Counted from the stretch's first letter, positions 12,911-28,099 are shown. The stretch: DNA of 64,000 nt from Patagioenas fasciata (GCF_037038585.1 NC_092524.1:49003001-49067000), one strand, 5' to 3'. A program made the numbers and translations. The notes: generated by a model not told the origin, from the sequence alone.

Positions 12911-15900
12911 GCCAAAGATATTGCTGGGAATTGCTTAGCAGCAAGCAAGCTTCTTATGGAAGGGTGTGCTCTGAGCACTTATTCAGTTCACACAGCCTGG
13001 GGTTTCAGAACATTCTTTGTTGAAAAAAGCAACCGTTGGAAATATCCCCTTGACCCTGAATCAGGGCCAAGAAGGTGGAAGCTATTAGAGCCACTTCTCC
13101 TTGCATATTACAGCACTGAAATGGTCTTCAAGGAAGTGAGTTTGCTGTTTGTTTGACCAACGAATGCTCCAATAATGTCACATCAATTACGTAAAACAAT
13201 CATGCTTTGAACAAATACATAGCATGATATCTTCAGATGACACGTCTGCATATTTATGTGGTGCGTAAATAGAGACAACTGGAATAAAATCTGCTGGTTC
13301 AGGCGTTGGGCCTGTACACTGAAAACTTGCACCTGATTCTGGACTCTGGTACAGATGTTTCCATGCCCTTTGGCTATTCACTTCACATATCTTTCTTTTC
13401 CTCCTTAAAACAAAAGGAATACAAGAATAGTTTTCATGCCTCACAGGCATCATGAAGATTCTCAAGCACAGTTATAACATTCAGATGCTGCTGAGATGAG
13501 GCCAAAAAGATGGAGAAACCTAGAAAAATCCATCCCTGAACTTTGGGATGACAACTCAAGTTGAGGTTATACAGAAAATAATTCTCAGATTGCACTGCTT
13601 CTACTAAATTTTTTCCTAAATATCATTGGGTCTGGCTTTAAAAGTATTACATTATTTCAGTAATTCCCCAGCTCCGTTGATTGTTGCCATTCTTCCATAA
13701 TTTGGAAACAGTGCCAGTTTTAATGAGTACAGATTGTGTTAAAGCTGAGCAATAATACAGCTGTCTTTGTCTCCAGGTCCATGTCCACAGGGAGAATATC
13801 CAACTTCTGAATAGTTAGATATATTACACACCAAGTCTAACACAGGTTTTTTAGTTAAATCGCATCAGCAGAGTCCCTTTCCGGAGTGCCTTCAGTGCTG
13901 GGTGTAAGCAAGCACAGACAAGGTAGGGCTACACTCTGGTTCTTATGGTTCAGTTTTGCCAGGGTTTTTCATATTAAGAAAATTCTGTCTTGATGTTAGA
14001 TTTTACATCACAGCTCTTTTTTACTTCTATCTAGAATAAGGTCTGTAGAAAGTCAACATATTTTATCAGACTAAATGGCAGGCAAGCTTTCAGGCACACA
14101 AGGCATTCTTCAAGCCCCTCTTTTCACTCACATTGTAGATTTCATCTGACTCAGTCACTTCTTACAGGCAAAAAAAGACATTTCAAAAAAGTTATTCCCT
14201 GTTGCTGCAGCTGCCATCCACTGGGCCAAAAACTGAAAATGTGGAAAACACCAGTTCCCTATGTTAGAACTGGAGAAACACGGAGACATAAGTGGGCCAA
14301 CCTGCCTAATGCAGCACAAACTCGGTTGTCGACTGGGGTAGCAGTATCCTTGTTTTAAACACTGTTTTTCACTGTCTTGAGCAAGAAATGCCTCACATGA
14401 AGAACTGTGAGCCTTGCTCATCCTGTTTTCTCATACACCAAGAATTTCTTCAAAGCATATGGATATACCCAAAACATTTTTTCCCATCTTACCAAAAATG
14501 ACACTGGGGTTGCAATTTTCTTCCCAACAGCTGTTTTCCCACCCACCCAGCTGTTCTTCCTGCCTCCCACTTATTTTTTTCAGAACAGAATTATCTGACA
14601 TTACTAGTTTCCTTTGGGTATCTTGCCTCTCTCTACAACTATGTCTGTCCTTTAGGTTCTGCAGAGAACCATTCAGGTTTTTGCACAATATTCAGGCAGC
14701 AGATGGGGAACTTGGTTATCAGCAGGGTTACATACAACCACCGTGGTGATGGTAGGAGAGGGGAGTTGCAGTGGTTCTCCTGTTACTTATGGGGAGCTGC
14801 CCCACTGGGTAGTAGAAATCTTTAACAATTCTGCCTTCTAGCAGTGTTTCAGGCTTACCTGTCTGGAGGGAGGAGATAAAAAAAGTATGGGAATAAATAT
14901 GAAACCTATCTCTTCTACATGGAATTGAAGGGATCTATGTCTTCCATATAGACATGGAGGTAACAACAGGCACACAAGGCAGACATTTAGGGGGTGGATT
15001 AGGGTGTAAGAGTACCTTTAGCAGCTTAAAAGACACAGTAGCATTAATGATTTTTTTCAAAGACCCAGTTACAACTGTTTATAGAGCTCTTTCTCTCTCC
15101 CTCAGAAACTTTGGCTGAATTCCCATCATTTCCAGGACTGGACCAATTATGCCACTGACCACAGCATTCTGACTACTTCATGCAATTCCATGGCAAGGAC
15201 AGGGAACTCCCAGAAACAAGAAAGGTCTTGATTTACTCCACACTGTACCTTGAAACATCTCCCAAAATAATATGTTATGCCAAATAATTATGCCTCAGAC
15301 TAACCAATTAATTTGTGCAATTCTATATCTAAACAAAGACTATTCCTTGACTTTTCTTTCTGAAAAGCATTTTTTTCCAGGTAAAAATTGTTGACAGAGT
15401 TTCCCCTTGGCTTAAATTTCAGAGCTCTATAATATTTGCTCTAGTATTCCCATGCACACAGTGTTAAGAAGCAATTAAATGGTGGTGGGGTGGGGGAAAC
15501 AAGTGGTAAGGGTGAAGGAGGATATGTCAGGTGAAACTTATAAAGTACTTGTACATACTGGGGAAACATTCAGTTCTTAGAAAAATCCAGTGTTATCCCA
15601 GGTCTGACCTGTCTCAGCAAGTGTGCTTACTCATGGTGGCAAACAAAAGCATTCGAAATGCACTGCAAGATGACTTATTTCATAACATAAGTTCGTATCA
15701 ACACTTGGAGAAGTGCTATATTATCACTTTTTTCATTGGTTGATCTCCTTTTCTACTCAAGGCTGTTATGAGCTTTTCTGTTATTTATAGAGCATCATAA
15801 GTTATTAAAAACCAAGGAAAAACATACATGACAGAACAGAAACTCCCTGGAAAGAACAGTTGAGAGGCATATGCTAGTACAATGTAGTTCAGAAAGTACA

Positions 15901-18900
15901 GAGCAAACATAACAGCATGTGACTGCTGCAGAAGGAATGCTCTGTGGAACAGATAGCATTTCAGAAGAGCTTAGTCAGAATGAAGTGAGGTGAGATTAGT
16001 AAGAATAGCATTTCTAGTAAACCCTTGGCAAACTCTGGAAAGAATACGCTTCAAGGGACTAGGTTATGCGGAAACCAGTCATTGGCTAAAGTTATCCAAA
16101 GCATGTGCAAGCTGGCAGGAAAGTAATTTTAGCTTTTATGCAATGTATAAGAAGACCAAAAAGGTCTTCAAGGACAGAGGACAACTAGGAACATTCGATA
16201 ATTTTCAAGTGTCCCATTCAGGTTACAGAAATGTCATGGCATTAAGCATGGATGCTTTTCAGTTGGGGGAATAAACAGGCATTTGTCGACTACTGTACCA
16301 TTGACTCTTCCTCCAAACATTACTTTTCTGAAGTTAATTTTGTGTTTTACCTATATGACACAGCTCTTTGGGGAAAATGTATCACCATCGCTAATGTGTT
16401 CAAGTCTTCATGGTCAGCCGAAGCATCTCAAAATCCAGTGTCGTCATACAGCTTTGATTTTTCTCACATGGAAATCTGGTCTGACAAAATCGAACAAGAA
16501 GACAGAAGTAGACAATATCTTCTCTTCCATGGCTATGTCCCAAGAAAGTTTTAAACTGTAACTGTGGTATGCTTTTTCTTCCACTGTTTCTTTATGTTTC
16601 TAAATGCCATTTTACTCATTCAGCACTCACCTTCTCCCATTTCCACCCTCTCTCTAGTATGCAAAAGCCAATACCCTCCACAGTCCTATGTCTGGCCATC
16701 AAAAAAGGATTCAGTCAGCCCAGCCCAGAATTCAGAGTTGAATTCCTTTGAAGACTAGGCCTCAAAGGCCTAATGTTTAAACAGTTAATAAGTTTTTTTC
16801 CAGAGATTAGGAAATCCTCTGAAGGACCCTAATCCAACTAAACATTTAAGTAGGTGCCCTGCTTTAAACACATGAGTCTTCTTTGTTGAGTGGAACAAAG
16901 AAATATAACCAAGAGTACACATTAAGACCACACAGAAAAACTGAAAGATGAGGTAGGAATAAGGTACAAGATTCTGATTCTAAATTGTATGTTAGGAATA
17001 TTCATTCACTACCAATTTATCAAATTAATTCATTAACAAGCAGCACTGGAAAGATAATGTATACATAATAATCTTCTGCAGGCTCTTAGATGTAGAGGGA
17101 CTAGACCTCATAGAAATCTGACAAAAAAAGCCCGTAATTCTTTACTGAATTCTCACCTTTTTTCCAAGGGGAAGCTGTACTTTGTATAGAGAAGAGGGAT
17201 TTAATTTTATCTGGCCTGATCTTGAGCATTTCTAATAGGCACGAGAGTATTGTCATTATTGTAACCAACAGTGACAGCAGCACATCGGTGGTAATATCTC
17301 CAGAGTACTGAGCTGCTATAGCCTAACGTACAATACTGCTCATCTGGACATCACATGGGCTTGTGCACTCCACCATTACTCAATATATGGCCAAGTAATT
17401 TTTCACATAGAAACTGCCTGAGAAGGAAAAATGTTTGCTCCTTCTCACAGCTGTAGAAAAACTGTAGATATTTCTCTACTGTACACTTGTTCCTAAACAA
17501 GAGTCAAGTTCTTCATGTTGTGACACCCCCCCTGAGTCCATGTCCATCCTTTTTTTTCCCCTCTTTCTACTCTTCCATCTTTCCTTTTTGCTTCAGTTAA
17601 CAGAAAAGAAACCTACATCTCCTTTCTTCAAGCTGAGATTTTACACAGTTCTGCTGTTATTAGGATTGTGTCATTACACTTCTCTGTGACCAGAGGCTAC
17701 CATGGCTAAAGCAATGTTCATGTGCCTCCACAGCTGCAAGGCCAACTATTGCAAAGAAATTTGATAGCCAATGACGAACAAAGAGGAGATGTAACTTTCC
17801 AACTCAAGGGCACTGGTAGTTAGCTTGTAGGCTGATATCAGCAATGTCAGTTCCTTCATATACCCTCTATTTTTCAGATGGTATGATAAAATTGTGGATA
17901 TATGTATTATCTATAGATGTGATTAAAGATAGATTTTTTTTTTTTTTTATTCTGGCCTAGGTCACTACATTTAGGGATGATTACCCCTACCTTTATCTTG
18001 CATTCATTGCTTTAGTGTTGTTTTATCTGATCTCCTAAGAAGAAACACCTCCCAATACCATGCTACTGCCTGTTTGTCTGCGTTCTGTCTCCCTGTAATT
18101 TCTGTAATCTATTTGCTTTTTACAGACAAAACAAATGCCAGATTACAGCTCTCTGAAACAGATCTCCATGCATTTTGTGAAATCCTAATAGCTAGAGAGA
18201 TGGAAGACACAAGTTAAAGGCTACCTGAGGGAAATGTTACCCTGTGTGCACCATAGCTATCAGTTGTGTTTGATGTGCCAGTATGGTGCGCTACTCCACA
18301 TCCCTGGTCATCCCACACGGCTCTCCAATCAGCACAGCTAGCTGACCCATACATACCTGTTTCCAAAGCAACCTCAAGCAATGCCTCTTACCCTTCCTGC
18401 AGATAGTGGAACATGTGATTACTTGGTAGATGCAAGTTGGGAAAGAAGGGGAAAACTGGAGGTACTGCAGGAGCTATCAGGTGGGCATACTGTTATCTAG
18501 AATCTTCACAGCAGCTGCTATGTAAGGAGCGAAGGCTAAAGAGACCCTGACTTGTCTCATTTAAGTGTCTAAAATTATGTGGGGTAAGCCCATGTGTAGT
18601 ATTCATTGCATCATTTGTTTTGTAAACATTAACGGTGTGTTTTGAATTTCGTCTCATTAGAAGCTCATTCCTCTGGCTGCCATGGAGTTCAGCCATGAGT
18701 TTGCACTGTGTACCTTGCACACACACATAGCACAGAGTACTTGTATCTATGCTTCGGGTGGTTATGTTCCTTTCTGTTTGCGTTTCTGCTTTTCAGAAGC
18801 TTTCATGAACCTGTCAGGGGCCAATTTATGGGGTCAATTAAAGGCAAGATCTGGACTTTTCATGGCATTTCAGGTCACAGATATGACAAATCATTTAAAA

Positions 18901-19361
18901 GATCAGTTCTCACATCGATTTTCCTTCATAAATGAAACCCTGAGGCAACAAAAGACCACAAAAAACAAATACTGATTCAACATGAGACAATAGTTCACTT
19001 CAGGTTTAAGTGAATATTAAGATATTCTATTTATTCTTCAAACCCTCATACATATGGTGGAACTTGTTTTTCATGTACACGGCAGAATTTGTATTGTGAG
19101 GGTTGAAAGGCTTTTTTTTTCCTGGTAATGGGGAATCTGTGTTATTTGCACATTGCAAAACTTGTTCCACAGGTATGTTGTGAAATTTTATTGGGCGTTT
19201 TACAGTTTATGATTCATGTCATGTAAATGTTGTTCAGCTTAGCTTTGTGTTTTACTGATTTATGAGTACTGCATGAATGTGATTTGTTGTTTGACTTTCC
19301 TGGGATGCAAGGATAATATCACCATTAAAAAAGTCAATGCTGTCTTATACTTTCCTATCTG
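12911..19361. other. Unique AT-rich sequence, no gene seen
   Basis: Overlapping ORFs of 92-111 codons (14414-14749, 15990-16274, 16252-16561) have no domain, signal peptide pattern or exon context that I recognise. A T15 run lies at 17934-17948. A faint CR1/MIR-like feel around 13290-13350 was not strong enough to call. Confidence 0.5.
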
Positions 19362-19475
19362 AGTCTGCAAGAGTTTTTAGGGCACAAACTGTATCTCTGG
19401 GTATTCTTTAACATCTAATACACTAGCACCCAAATTTGGTTGTCTTAATTAGGTGCTTATGCAATAGAAGTGACT
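19362..19475 (+). repeat. Ancient L2-type LINE/SINE 3' tail
   Basis: The sequence shows, in order, AAGAGTTTTTAGGGCACAAA, CTGTATCTCTGGGTATTC, then ACACTAGCACCCAAATTTGG and ATTAGGTGCTTATGCAATAG. This follows the layout of the sauropsid L2-type tail: an AGCTCTTTGGGGCAGGGAC-like block, CTGTCTCTC, CCTAGCACAATGG, TTGG, then TAGGTGCTA.CGCAATA. Identity is low but the block order and spacing agree, as expected for a very old copy. Orientation is plus, the same as the copy near 12.8 kb. Confidence 0.5.
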
Positions 19476-22078
19476 GGAAAGAGTTCCCACTGGCTTTTAT
19501 CAGAAATTTGTATTTATTTTTTTACACTATCAATGGAATCACCCCAGTAATTGTCTGATTACCATGTGTTTGTGAGCTGGGCACAACAAACCAATGTATC
19601 CATCCAATAGAAGAATACTTATGGACCGAGATACTATCAAATTCAGTAAGTGCTGTCAAGAATCCTCAATGAAAGTGAAAGCATCTGTTACTTTCCATGA
19701 ATGTTTAGGCCCACATTTATTTTCCAAACAGAGCAAATCATGACAGTTATCTCCAGGTCTCCCCTGCTCCCTTTCTATTTGTGACAAAAGCAGTCTTGTT
19801 TACTTCCTAAAGAAAATTTAGATCATGTTTTAGTTGAGGGTAAAACTTGTGTAAGTACAGTAGGAACTGTTACACTGTCAAGAGAAAGTCACTAAGTTAA
19901 ACGAACTTGTCTAAACTCTTTTCTCTGTCTCTGTGTGTAAAATACGAGACAGGATAAGACATGACGTACCACTCATCCTTCTTTTCTGCAGTCCCAAGCA
20001 AGTCTAAGTTCTAGGCAATAAAAGTCTCTTAGCTTTACTTAAATATTGTCATATTTTCATTATTTTGTGCCAAATGAGGTCAGAGATTCAATTAACAGCC
20101 TTTTCAGTTTCATAAGCAAATACACCTCTGGTCAAAATATACTAGCCCTAACATAATTATTGTCTTTCTCTCCTTTTCACCACTTTGTTTGAAGCACTGT
20201 GCTTGTAACAGAGCCATTTTTAACATGCTCACTGCAACCACAGTCCATAATTGTTAGTATATGCACCTTGCAAATGCAAACTATTATAACTATTCTTCAT
20301 GTCTGTAATGGCTTCTACATTTCTTGATTCCAGTTGGAGCCAAACAGGAGTACCAAAATACCACAGGAAATGTTTTCTTTGTAGTCTACTTGGGCATACA
20401 CCAAAACCTTAATTTTAGGACCATCAAGCTCTCTGAAAAATCAGGTGACTTACTGTGTTCTACTTCACCAAAAATGAGTTTGGGTTTCCTTGAGGTTTGT
20501 CTGCTGCTGTGCTACAAACAAAAAGTTAATTTACGTAGGGAAAAAATGAAGGTATGTCTAAACTGGCTTCCCTTCCACAAATTGAATTGTATTTTATCTT
20601 ACATAAATCAATTATCTTACAATAAATCTCACTAAACAAAGTTCAGAGAAGGTCCAAAGGAGGCAGGCAGAAGCAGACATATCTTCTGTGGTATCCTGAT
20701 ATCTCCATTGCATTGGCATTACAGTAAGGGTGGTCTTTACCCAGCATTTAGAGAAACACTGAGATCCAGACCTCAACTTCAGTAAGTGCTCCTCACTCAC
20801 CTGAGGAAGGAGGGAAGAATGACCACTACCTGAAAGCGTTAATTTGTAGACACGAACCTACCTATTTCGTGATCTCAGAAAGCTAATTCTGAATGCAGAA
20901 TGTTCTTTCCTTTTACCACCGGCCTTCAGGTTTCCACTCCTAGGGAAGCAGTGAGCTGCCAGCCACGCACCGAAAACTCATGCTGTCCTAGGTCGTGCCA
21001 GGTCACAGCAGGCAGGAGCCATGCCGGGCTGTCTGAACCATGACTCCTTCAGGTCAGTAGGTATTTGACTTGCACATACCTGAAGTAATGTGCACAGCAT
21101 TATAATCACCCTTCTCCAATAACACTCGAGTGTGTTTCTTTCCTTCACATACACACATTCTCGCAGGGACCAAACCTTTTTCTCAGTATGTACATAAGAT
21201 CTGCTGCCAATATGTGAGAGATGATGAGTGAGTTACTGGCAGAAAATCCTATTTATAGATCACGTACTCGTATGTACATACACATGTGAGGAATTTAAGC
21301 AGATGAATAGCAACATTTTGTCAGGACCCCTCTACCAGATCCCAAAAAATTTTCATAGTCAGTACAAAAACATTGTACTTACCTTCAAAATTATGCCTTG
21401 CATTTCAGTCAGACCTGTGATATGTGCTGTGCTTCACTTAGATATGTGTGCCTTCATTGGGTAATGTGGCTTACATACCTCAGGATGTTAGACTAAGCTA
21501 AAATTCAACCAGTTGAAGTATTAATAGGTTTAAGTCTGTGCAGGCTTTGGCCCAAGGAACACCGGTCTTTTAAATTTTTATTTTTCATGAAGGATGATGC
21601 AAAGGAAGGAAAAAAAAATCCTACTCCCTAAAAGCAAATCTTTAAGCAAGCAAAACCTGTTATGAAATTCCCAGTTAAGCAGTGTTTTGTCTTAAAAATG
21701 TCTACTTTTTGAAACTTAAACCCTTCCTAGAAGTAGAACAGTTTCAACAAAAGCTTCCCTCCAGGATGGAAACTTTGATCAAAGCCAGAGAGAGAAAAAG
21801 CCCAAAATAGGTACGAGGCTGATGGGCAGGGCTTTTAGACAGCGTAAGATTCTGATTCCATCACTTTTCCATCTGACTCCAGTCAAACACTTGAACCTCA
21901 CCCTGAAACACACTTGTTTGTCCTGCTCACTGGGATACCAGTTATTTTATGCGTATTGTCTCCTATTCTTGTTTTCTCTGAAATGGAGCATATTTTTCTG
22001 ATACTGGTGAGAAATAAACATAGGCAATGGCAATTATTCTCTTGTTTCTCTGAATAGGACCATGTTTTTAGCATAGGC
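19476..22078. other. Unique sequence, no gene seen
   Basis: ORFs here are at most 103 codons with no recognisable features. The patch at about 20915-21050 is somewhat GC-rich and keeps a few CpGs, but shows no motif I can name. Confidence 0.5.
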
Positions 22079-22080
22079 TT

Positions 22081-22130
22081 CAACAGAAGAAACTATTGTT
22101 TAGTTTCAACAGAAGAAACTATTGTTTAGT
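22081..22130. repeat. 26-bp tandem duplication
   Basis: Two head-to-tail copies begin CAACAGAAGAAACTATTG at 22081 and at 22107. The second copy is identical over at least 24 bases. Perfect identity points to a recent replication-slippage duplication. No function is apparent. Confidence 0.9.
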
Positions 22131-24101
22131 CAGCAAATGGATAATTATAATCTAATTAAACAAACTGATCCTTAATCTGAAGATGATTTGCTTTAGAATG
22201 GAAAAATGTTGGGAAATAGATTCAACTTCCTCCCTCCCCAAAGTTCTCAGTTTTTCTCAGACCAAACCAGAAATAATTCATTTTGAAAGTTCAGAAATGG
22301 TTGGTGAACTCTTGTTTTTTCCAGCTCTTCTGTGTTGTGTCTGAAGTTCTGGGTTCCAGATAAATCTGGAAACAAATGCGAAATAATGGTCTCATGGCAT
22401 TTTGGCAGGAACCTCTGGAAACCTCACAAAATGGCTTTTTCCAGACTCAAAGCTGATTTTAAAACAACATAACTTCAGCTACTTAAGAAATACATTCTCT
22501 CAGAAAACTTAGTGTTTTATGTGCTCATAGGCATGATTAAAGCATCCTCTTTTAAAAAAGTCATGAAGAACAGATACAAGAATCATGAAAAAATTGGGGA
22601 GGCAGCTCTGAGGCCACAATGTTATGTCTGAATCTAGTTCAGTAATGAGGACATTTAGATACAGAACCAGAATCTATGTTGTGGTCCTATTTCCAGTGTG
22701 AATATCTACTAAACAATCTTTAAAACTGCCCTCACCCCAGTTAATTTATTGATCCAGCTGTCCATAACATAAATATTGCCAGTGCATATATAAGCTTTAG
22801 TTGCTGTCACTCCAGAATAGGCTCAGGGGGAATCAATACTTTCACATGTAAAATCATCTTCAAAAACCAAAGTATGTATAAGGGAGTGGGGTGAAAATCA
22901 AGGGGCCACAGCCTTCGAAGTGGAAGGGACAGTTATGTATCAATAAAACCTTATAAAAGTGTGAGGCAGGAGGGCCTCGTCCTGCTATCTACCTACTGCC
23001 TACAGGGGCTATTCCTAGTTCCCTGGAATGGAGAGTAAAGGCAGGTTGATTATAGCTCACTTTCTTCATTAATTTTTTAGGTGATGTAGGCAAAGCATTT
23101 ATGGTTTTTGTGCCTCATATTCCCATGTATATAATAAACATAATGATATACATTTTCTCTATTTTTAAGGAGATGAGGCCTTCCATATTGATATAAATTC
23201 TGAGATTTCACATATTTTTACATTAAAAAGCCATGAGCACAGGAAGTTTTGGTAAATGAAGGTCTTGATCTGCAAAGTATATTTTGACAGGTGTAGTGCC
23301 TTGAATTTCCACTGATTTCAGTATTCATCTTCTGTCTGTTATCTTTGCTTTGTAAGTAAAAAAGCTGGCAAAATCATGGTTTTGTTCAAGACAAGGGGAG
23401 CTTGGTCCAGTTCAGCACTTAACAAACATCATGCTTTGGTAAGGTCTGGCTGTTTTTTCCCAAAATTGTTCCGCTGTCTTTTCTGAGTATTTGACCCTGC
23501 TTCTTACAGGATCCATAAATGTTATGCAACAATGACACCAATCAATATCAAAGTCATGTTCTGTGCCACTGACCATTCATTCTTTCACTATGTTTACACC
23601 AAACATTCTACCACAGAAAGCCCAAGCAGGAAGAAAATGTTAGCACGTCACTGGCAAAGGATTCTATATGGCACCTCTTTGGTGCAGTACCACAACCCAT
23701 TTTATATGGTACCTCAAACACAGACATTTCAAATGAAAATCACTGCAGTGCTACAGGACCTGACACACCAATCTCCAACCACAGGTAATACTGGGGAACA
23801 GAATTTGTTCTATCTTCTCATGAAAGTGTGTTCAAAAGTAAGAGCCCTCCTGACCTATACATCAGAAAATTAGAAAACCTAAATCAGAATTATACTTCAC
23901 TGGAAACTAAGTGGATTCAAATTTTTAAGCTGTGCAAAGCAAAATTGCAATGTGTGTTTTCAGGAACTCAAGTGTCAGCTAAGATTTCTGAGTTTCACGT
24001 ACAAATGTTTGATGTGACATCCAGTTTTCCAGACACAATATTAGAGAACAATGTTCACTTGATGAAACGTTCCAAAGAATAAACCTGCTGCTCCGAAGGT
24101 G

Positions 24102-24115
24102 AAAAAAAAAAAAAA
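24102..24115. repeat. Poly(A) run, A14
   Basis: Homopolymer of 14 A followed by CAACAACAAAG. It is possibly a retroelement tail, but no body is recognised upstream. Confidence 0.85.
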
Positions 24116-24692
24116 CAACAAAGCCATCTGTGCCTTTATAGCCCTTGGTAGGGCTATATGTACACAAGAAAATGCAGATGAGTGACTTCTGAAAAGCTCA
24201 CCTGTTTACATATATAACTTGTCAAGGGTATATATGCCAATAGGCTGACATGAAGGACCATGGAGGACGTATCCCAAAATGCATCAAGGAGAGGTTGAAG
24301 AGACGTCTTGAGGGCCCTTATAATAAATAATCTATTAAGCGGATGCAGCGGCTACAGCTTGCTGAAAAAAGCTACTGAAACTATTATTCATGCTGAAAGT
24401 TCACCTAAAAATAATCTACTATGTGCAGTGTTTGCAGAAAAGGCAGAGGTGTCTGGACAAAAATAGATACTCTAAAATTTAACTTTTTGATCTCCACAGG
24501 AGAATGTCAACCATGCTATATAAACACACAAACACGTGTACACAGATGTAGCGCACAAACAAACTTCCCATCCAAGAACCAGGTACACTGATTCATCCTC
24601 CAACTGGGGAAATTAGCATGCTTGTGCTTTAACCTTTAACTGTGGGGGGGAAAAGAGAACTGCCTATCAAGAGTGCCCAGCAGAGCTGGAAG

Positions 24693-24737
24693 AGGGCAGC
24701 CTGGTATTGGAGGGCAGCCTGGTATCCTAGGGCAGCC
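24693..24737. repeat. 18-bp tandem repeat, 2.5 copies
   Basis: AGGGCAGCCTGGTAT occurs at 24693 and 24711, and AGGGCAGCC again at 24729, giving an 18-bp period. The copies differ at a few positions after the shared core. It lies inside a frame that would read as a six-residue repeat, but there is no other sign of coding. Confidence 0.85.
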
Positions 24738-27700
24738 ACAGAAGGCTCTGTTCTCTTCTTCTACAGTCACATTGGTAGAGGGTCACTGTGTCTCCCAGGC
24801 CAGTGTGGTCTTTTCCTAGTGAGGTGTAATGGTAAAGACCACTTTTCAAGTTCCTCACCTTCCCTAGAGCGACAATGGGGCTGTTCCAATCTACTCCCTC
24901 ATCCTAAAATTACTTACTGTCATTTCACCTTTCCTACCAGAACTCAAGTCAGGCTCTTCCCACAGATGAGCCCTTAAGTGATGCAACAAGGTTCTGACAT
25001 GAAGCAACACATATTTTTTGGTTAATACCTCTATTTAATTGTGTCTTGAGCCCATATGGACCACCAGTGACAACCTAGTATAATCATCTATTTGACGCTC
25101 TCATATCTCTTTACAGTGAATTGCTGACAAGACTTCTCCTAAAGTAACAAGTCCCAGTTGCTCCAAAACTGCTGGCTGCAATTACTCTCACTCACAGTCC
25201 ATGCTGAGCCAGTTTTAGAACTGGGGTGCAGAGGGAGAAGAGCTCACTGCAAGGAAATTCTGCGGGCAGTATAATTGCCTGGGATAAGCAGTGACAGCTG
25301 ACGTGCGCCGGCCTGACTTCCTGGTGTACAGAGCATGATCAGGAGGCATATTTGGTCAGGACTAAATTTTTGACAACTTCCTGTATCCACAGAACAGAAT
25401 GGAGTTTGAGGACTTTGCTCCTGACCTCTGAGCCAATATCCATAGATGGCCTGAGCTGAAGTACATCAGTTAATTTCAGAGATTTTTTTTTAATGGAAGG
25501 AGTGAAGAGAGAAGTGCCTGCATGCCAAAAACTTTAAGGCACTTTTTGAGATGAAGAAGATGGTTGCATTGACTTAGTCAATGAATCTGGAAATCTTTTT
25601 TTATTAAGATACAGTTCGTACTTCTCAGGGCCATTTGTGTTTTCAAACGTTGCTTCCTCAGTTACATAGTATTCATAGTTTTAAAGTCTTTTCTGCTCAC
25701 AAACAGAAACTTGAATTCTGTGATAATCACATGACTCCAGCAGCTGGGGCCCTTGGTTCTGGTGTTTGATTTTAATCCACCTCTGCATGGTGATTTTTAT
25801 GAGAACTGTCTTCACAGCTAGCACTCCGTCCTTAATTAAATGGACAGAACATTTTGTCATTAGAGCACATTTCTTCAGAGAAACTGTGGAAGGAAAGACA
25901 CTAACAGAAGCTTGTGTAGCCAGAACCAGTTAAAGGCAATATCCTAAATTATTGACATCATAGTGCTCTTTGCCCTTAACACATATGGGCCTGGGATGAC
26001 AGAATAACTTTCCATTGCATTTTTCTTCTTCCATCCTCTTAAAGCAAGTGTCTGCATCAGAATATCCTTCCAGAGGTGTGTTGGACTTTTCCATGTTGAA
26101 AGCGTTCCAAAGAGCTATGCATACTGCGTAAGCTGAGGGCATGATATATTCCTAATGTTTTTCACATCCACATTGTCATTTTTCTATATGTCTCATGGAT
26201 ATGTACCTCCTTGGTAAGCAAGCACCTAAAAATTGAAATCACGTCAGTCCCTGCTTTACTCACCATGAAGGTGGAACTTCACAGCTGTTCAGTTGCACAC
26301 AGCACAAGCTAAGGCTTTCCGACCCATGAGCATATTGCCCAGAACTGAAACAGCACTGAGCCTTTTCAGGTCAGCAGAGCTAACTGAGCCCCGCTGGCAC
26401 CAGCCAGCCCACTGGTGCCGACACTCTTACTCACACAAGAAGTGCCATGAAAATGTGGGTAACCATAAGTGGTCAGGGTTCCAGTTTTGTATTTCTTTCC
26501 AAGCTCCTGGAATCTCAGAGGCTCTCAGGTCTCAGAGCTTCCTACAGCACAGCTTTTTCTGTCAGTGCTGAAAGTAGAAATTGTGGTGTTTGCCCCACCT
26601 GCTGATTGTTTATAAGGTTATAAAAAATTGGCAGATATAAAAATGTCAGCAGGCGTGTCTGTCATTCAGACCTCATCATCCATGACTGGTTTGGTCCATT
26701 TGAGCAATTCTTCCTGTGCTGGGAGAAGTTTTGAATTTAGGATCAGTCCTAAACAGCCCCATTTGTGTTCTACACTAGAACTGTGTTGTCTGAGGTAATT
26801 TTTACAATTCCATTATGTCATTAAAACTCTGCCTTTCTTGAGTTATAAAGTCAGTAAATAATTTTTATATTTCCTTCATAAAAATATATTCCTACCACGT
26901 ATGTGCTTTAGCAAGGAATTAGTACTTTTCTCTTCAGGCTCTGTAATGACATACATTACTTTCCCAGTGTCTACTCACCTGTTCTGCACTCAGCTACACA
27001 CCAGAATTTGCATTAGGGCTCATGCTGTAATTCTAGTCTCTATCGTTTTATGCAATCACTTAATTTTTTTTTAACGTGTACACGCTTTGTGATAACACAA
27101 GTTAAACCCCCAAAACTGTGATGGAAAAGATGGTTCTCTACTGAGTAGCAGAGATGTCTTTATAATTAATTTCTTCTGATATTTTGTCTATTACCTGTTT
27201 TATCAGTGTGAGTTGCCTAATCTCGGGAGATAAACTGATCTGCACATGAGTGGCAGTATTTGAGTGTTCTTCAAAAGACACGTGTAGATTGGCTTAGGTT
27301 ATCAGTGGTGTCACTCAGTTTTCCCTCAAATAATGTGTTCTTTGAAGATGTCCTAAGATACAAACTCCACAGATACAATAAATAGTGATAGTATTGTGGA
27401 AACTAGTGCTTCATGCAAATCCTGAACACAAGGCAGAGAACAGGGAAGCTCTGGCAAAGAAAGACAAATCTGCCTCTACTGCTACCATGCCATAGCTTTT
27501 TAGCTGCAGAGAATTTCTGTTCAGGAGGAATCAAATTGAGGCTGGTAAGTACCATGAAACTTGCTGTGAAAAGAACTAATAGAAGAAAACGCCTTTCAAG
27601 AAGACAAAATCTAACCTGAGGCCTATTATATTCTCTTCATAGTCCTCTTGTTGTTTCCCTTTATATCAATATAGTCACATATCTTCAAGGTTACTCAAGA

Positions 27701-28099
27701 AACTTGATATATGGGAAAGAAACAGACTCCAGCTGGTAAAATGCAGCTACTAGTTCTGACATTGCATATCTTCCATTTGATTAATCTAGTAATAGCAAAG
27801 CGTTGTGCAGAAATCATAAGAGTTTTCAGCACCAAAGCACTTAAGGCAAGAAAAAACAACATCTCTTCTCCTTTTAGGTGGGCTAAAGGCATCCATGGTG
27901 GGTTATCTGCCTTCAGATTTAAGAAATAAAATCTTGGATATTACATTTTGCCCATTTGTGTATTTTGGTACAGACATAAGAAACAACAACAAAATAGAAA
28001 CAAACTCCATAACTTTCTATCTGCAAACTTCAAATACGCACAAGACACCCAAAATACTGTGTCATCTTTCGTTACTATAAGGTAGTATATAATAGGTCA

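Larger units (their letters stand above)
22131..28098. other. Unique sequence with minor simple repeats
   Basis: The longest frames (113 codons at 23532-23873, 111 codons at 24642-24977) are unrecognised; the second spans a small tandem repeat. An A14 run at 24102-24115 follows sequence with no retrocopy signature. A CpG cluster occurs near 25300-25312. Confidence 0.5.
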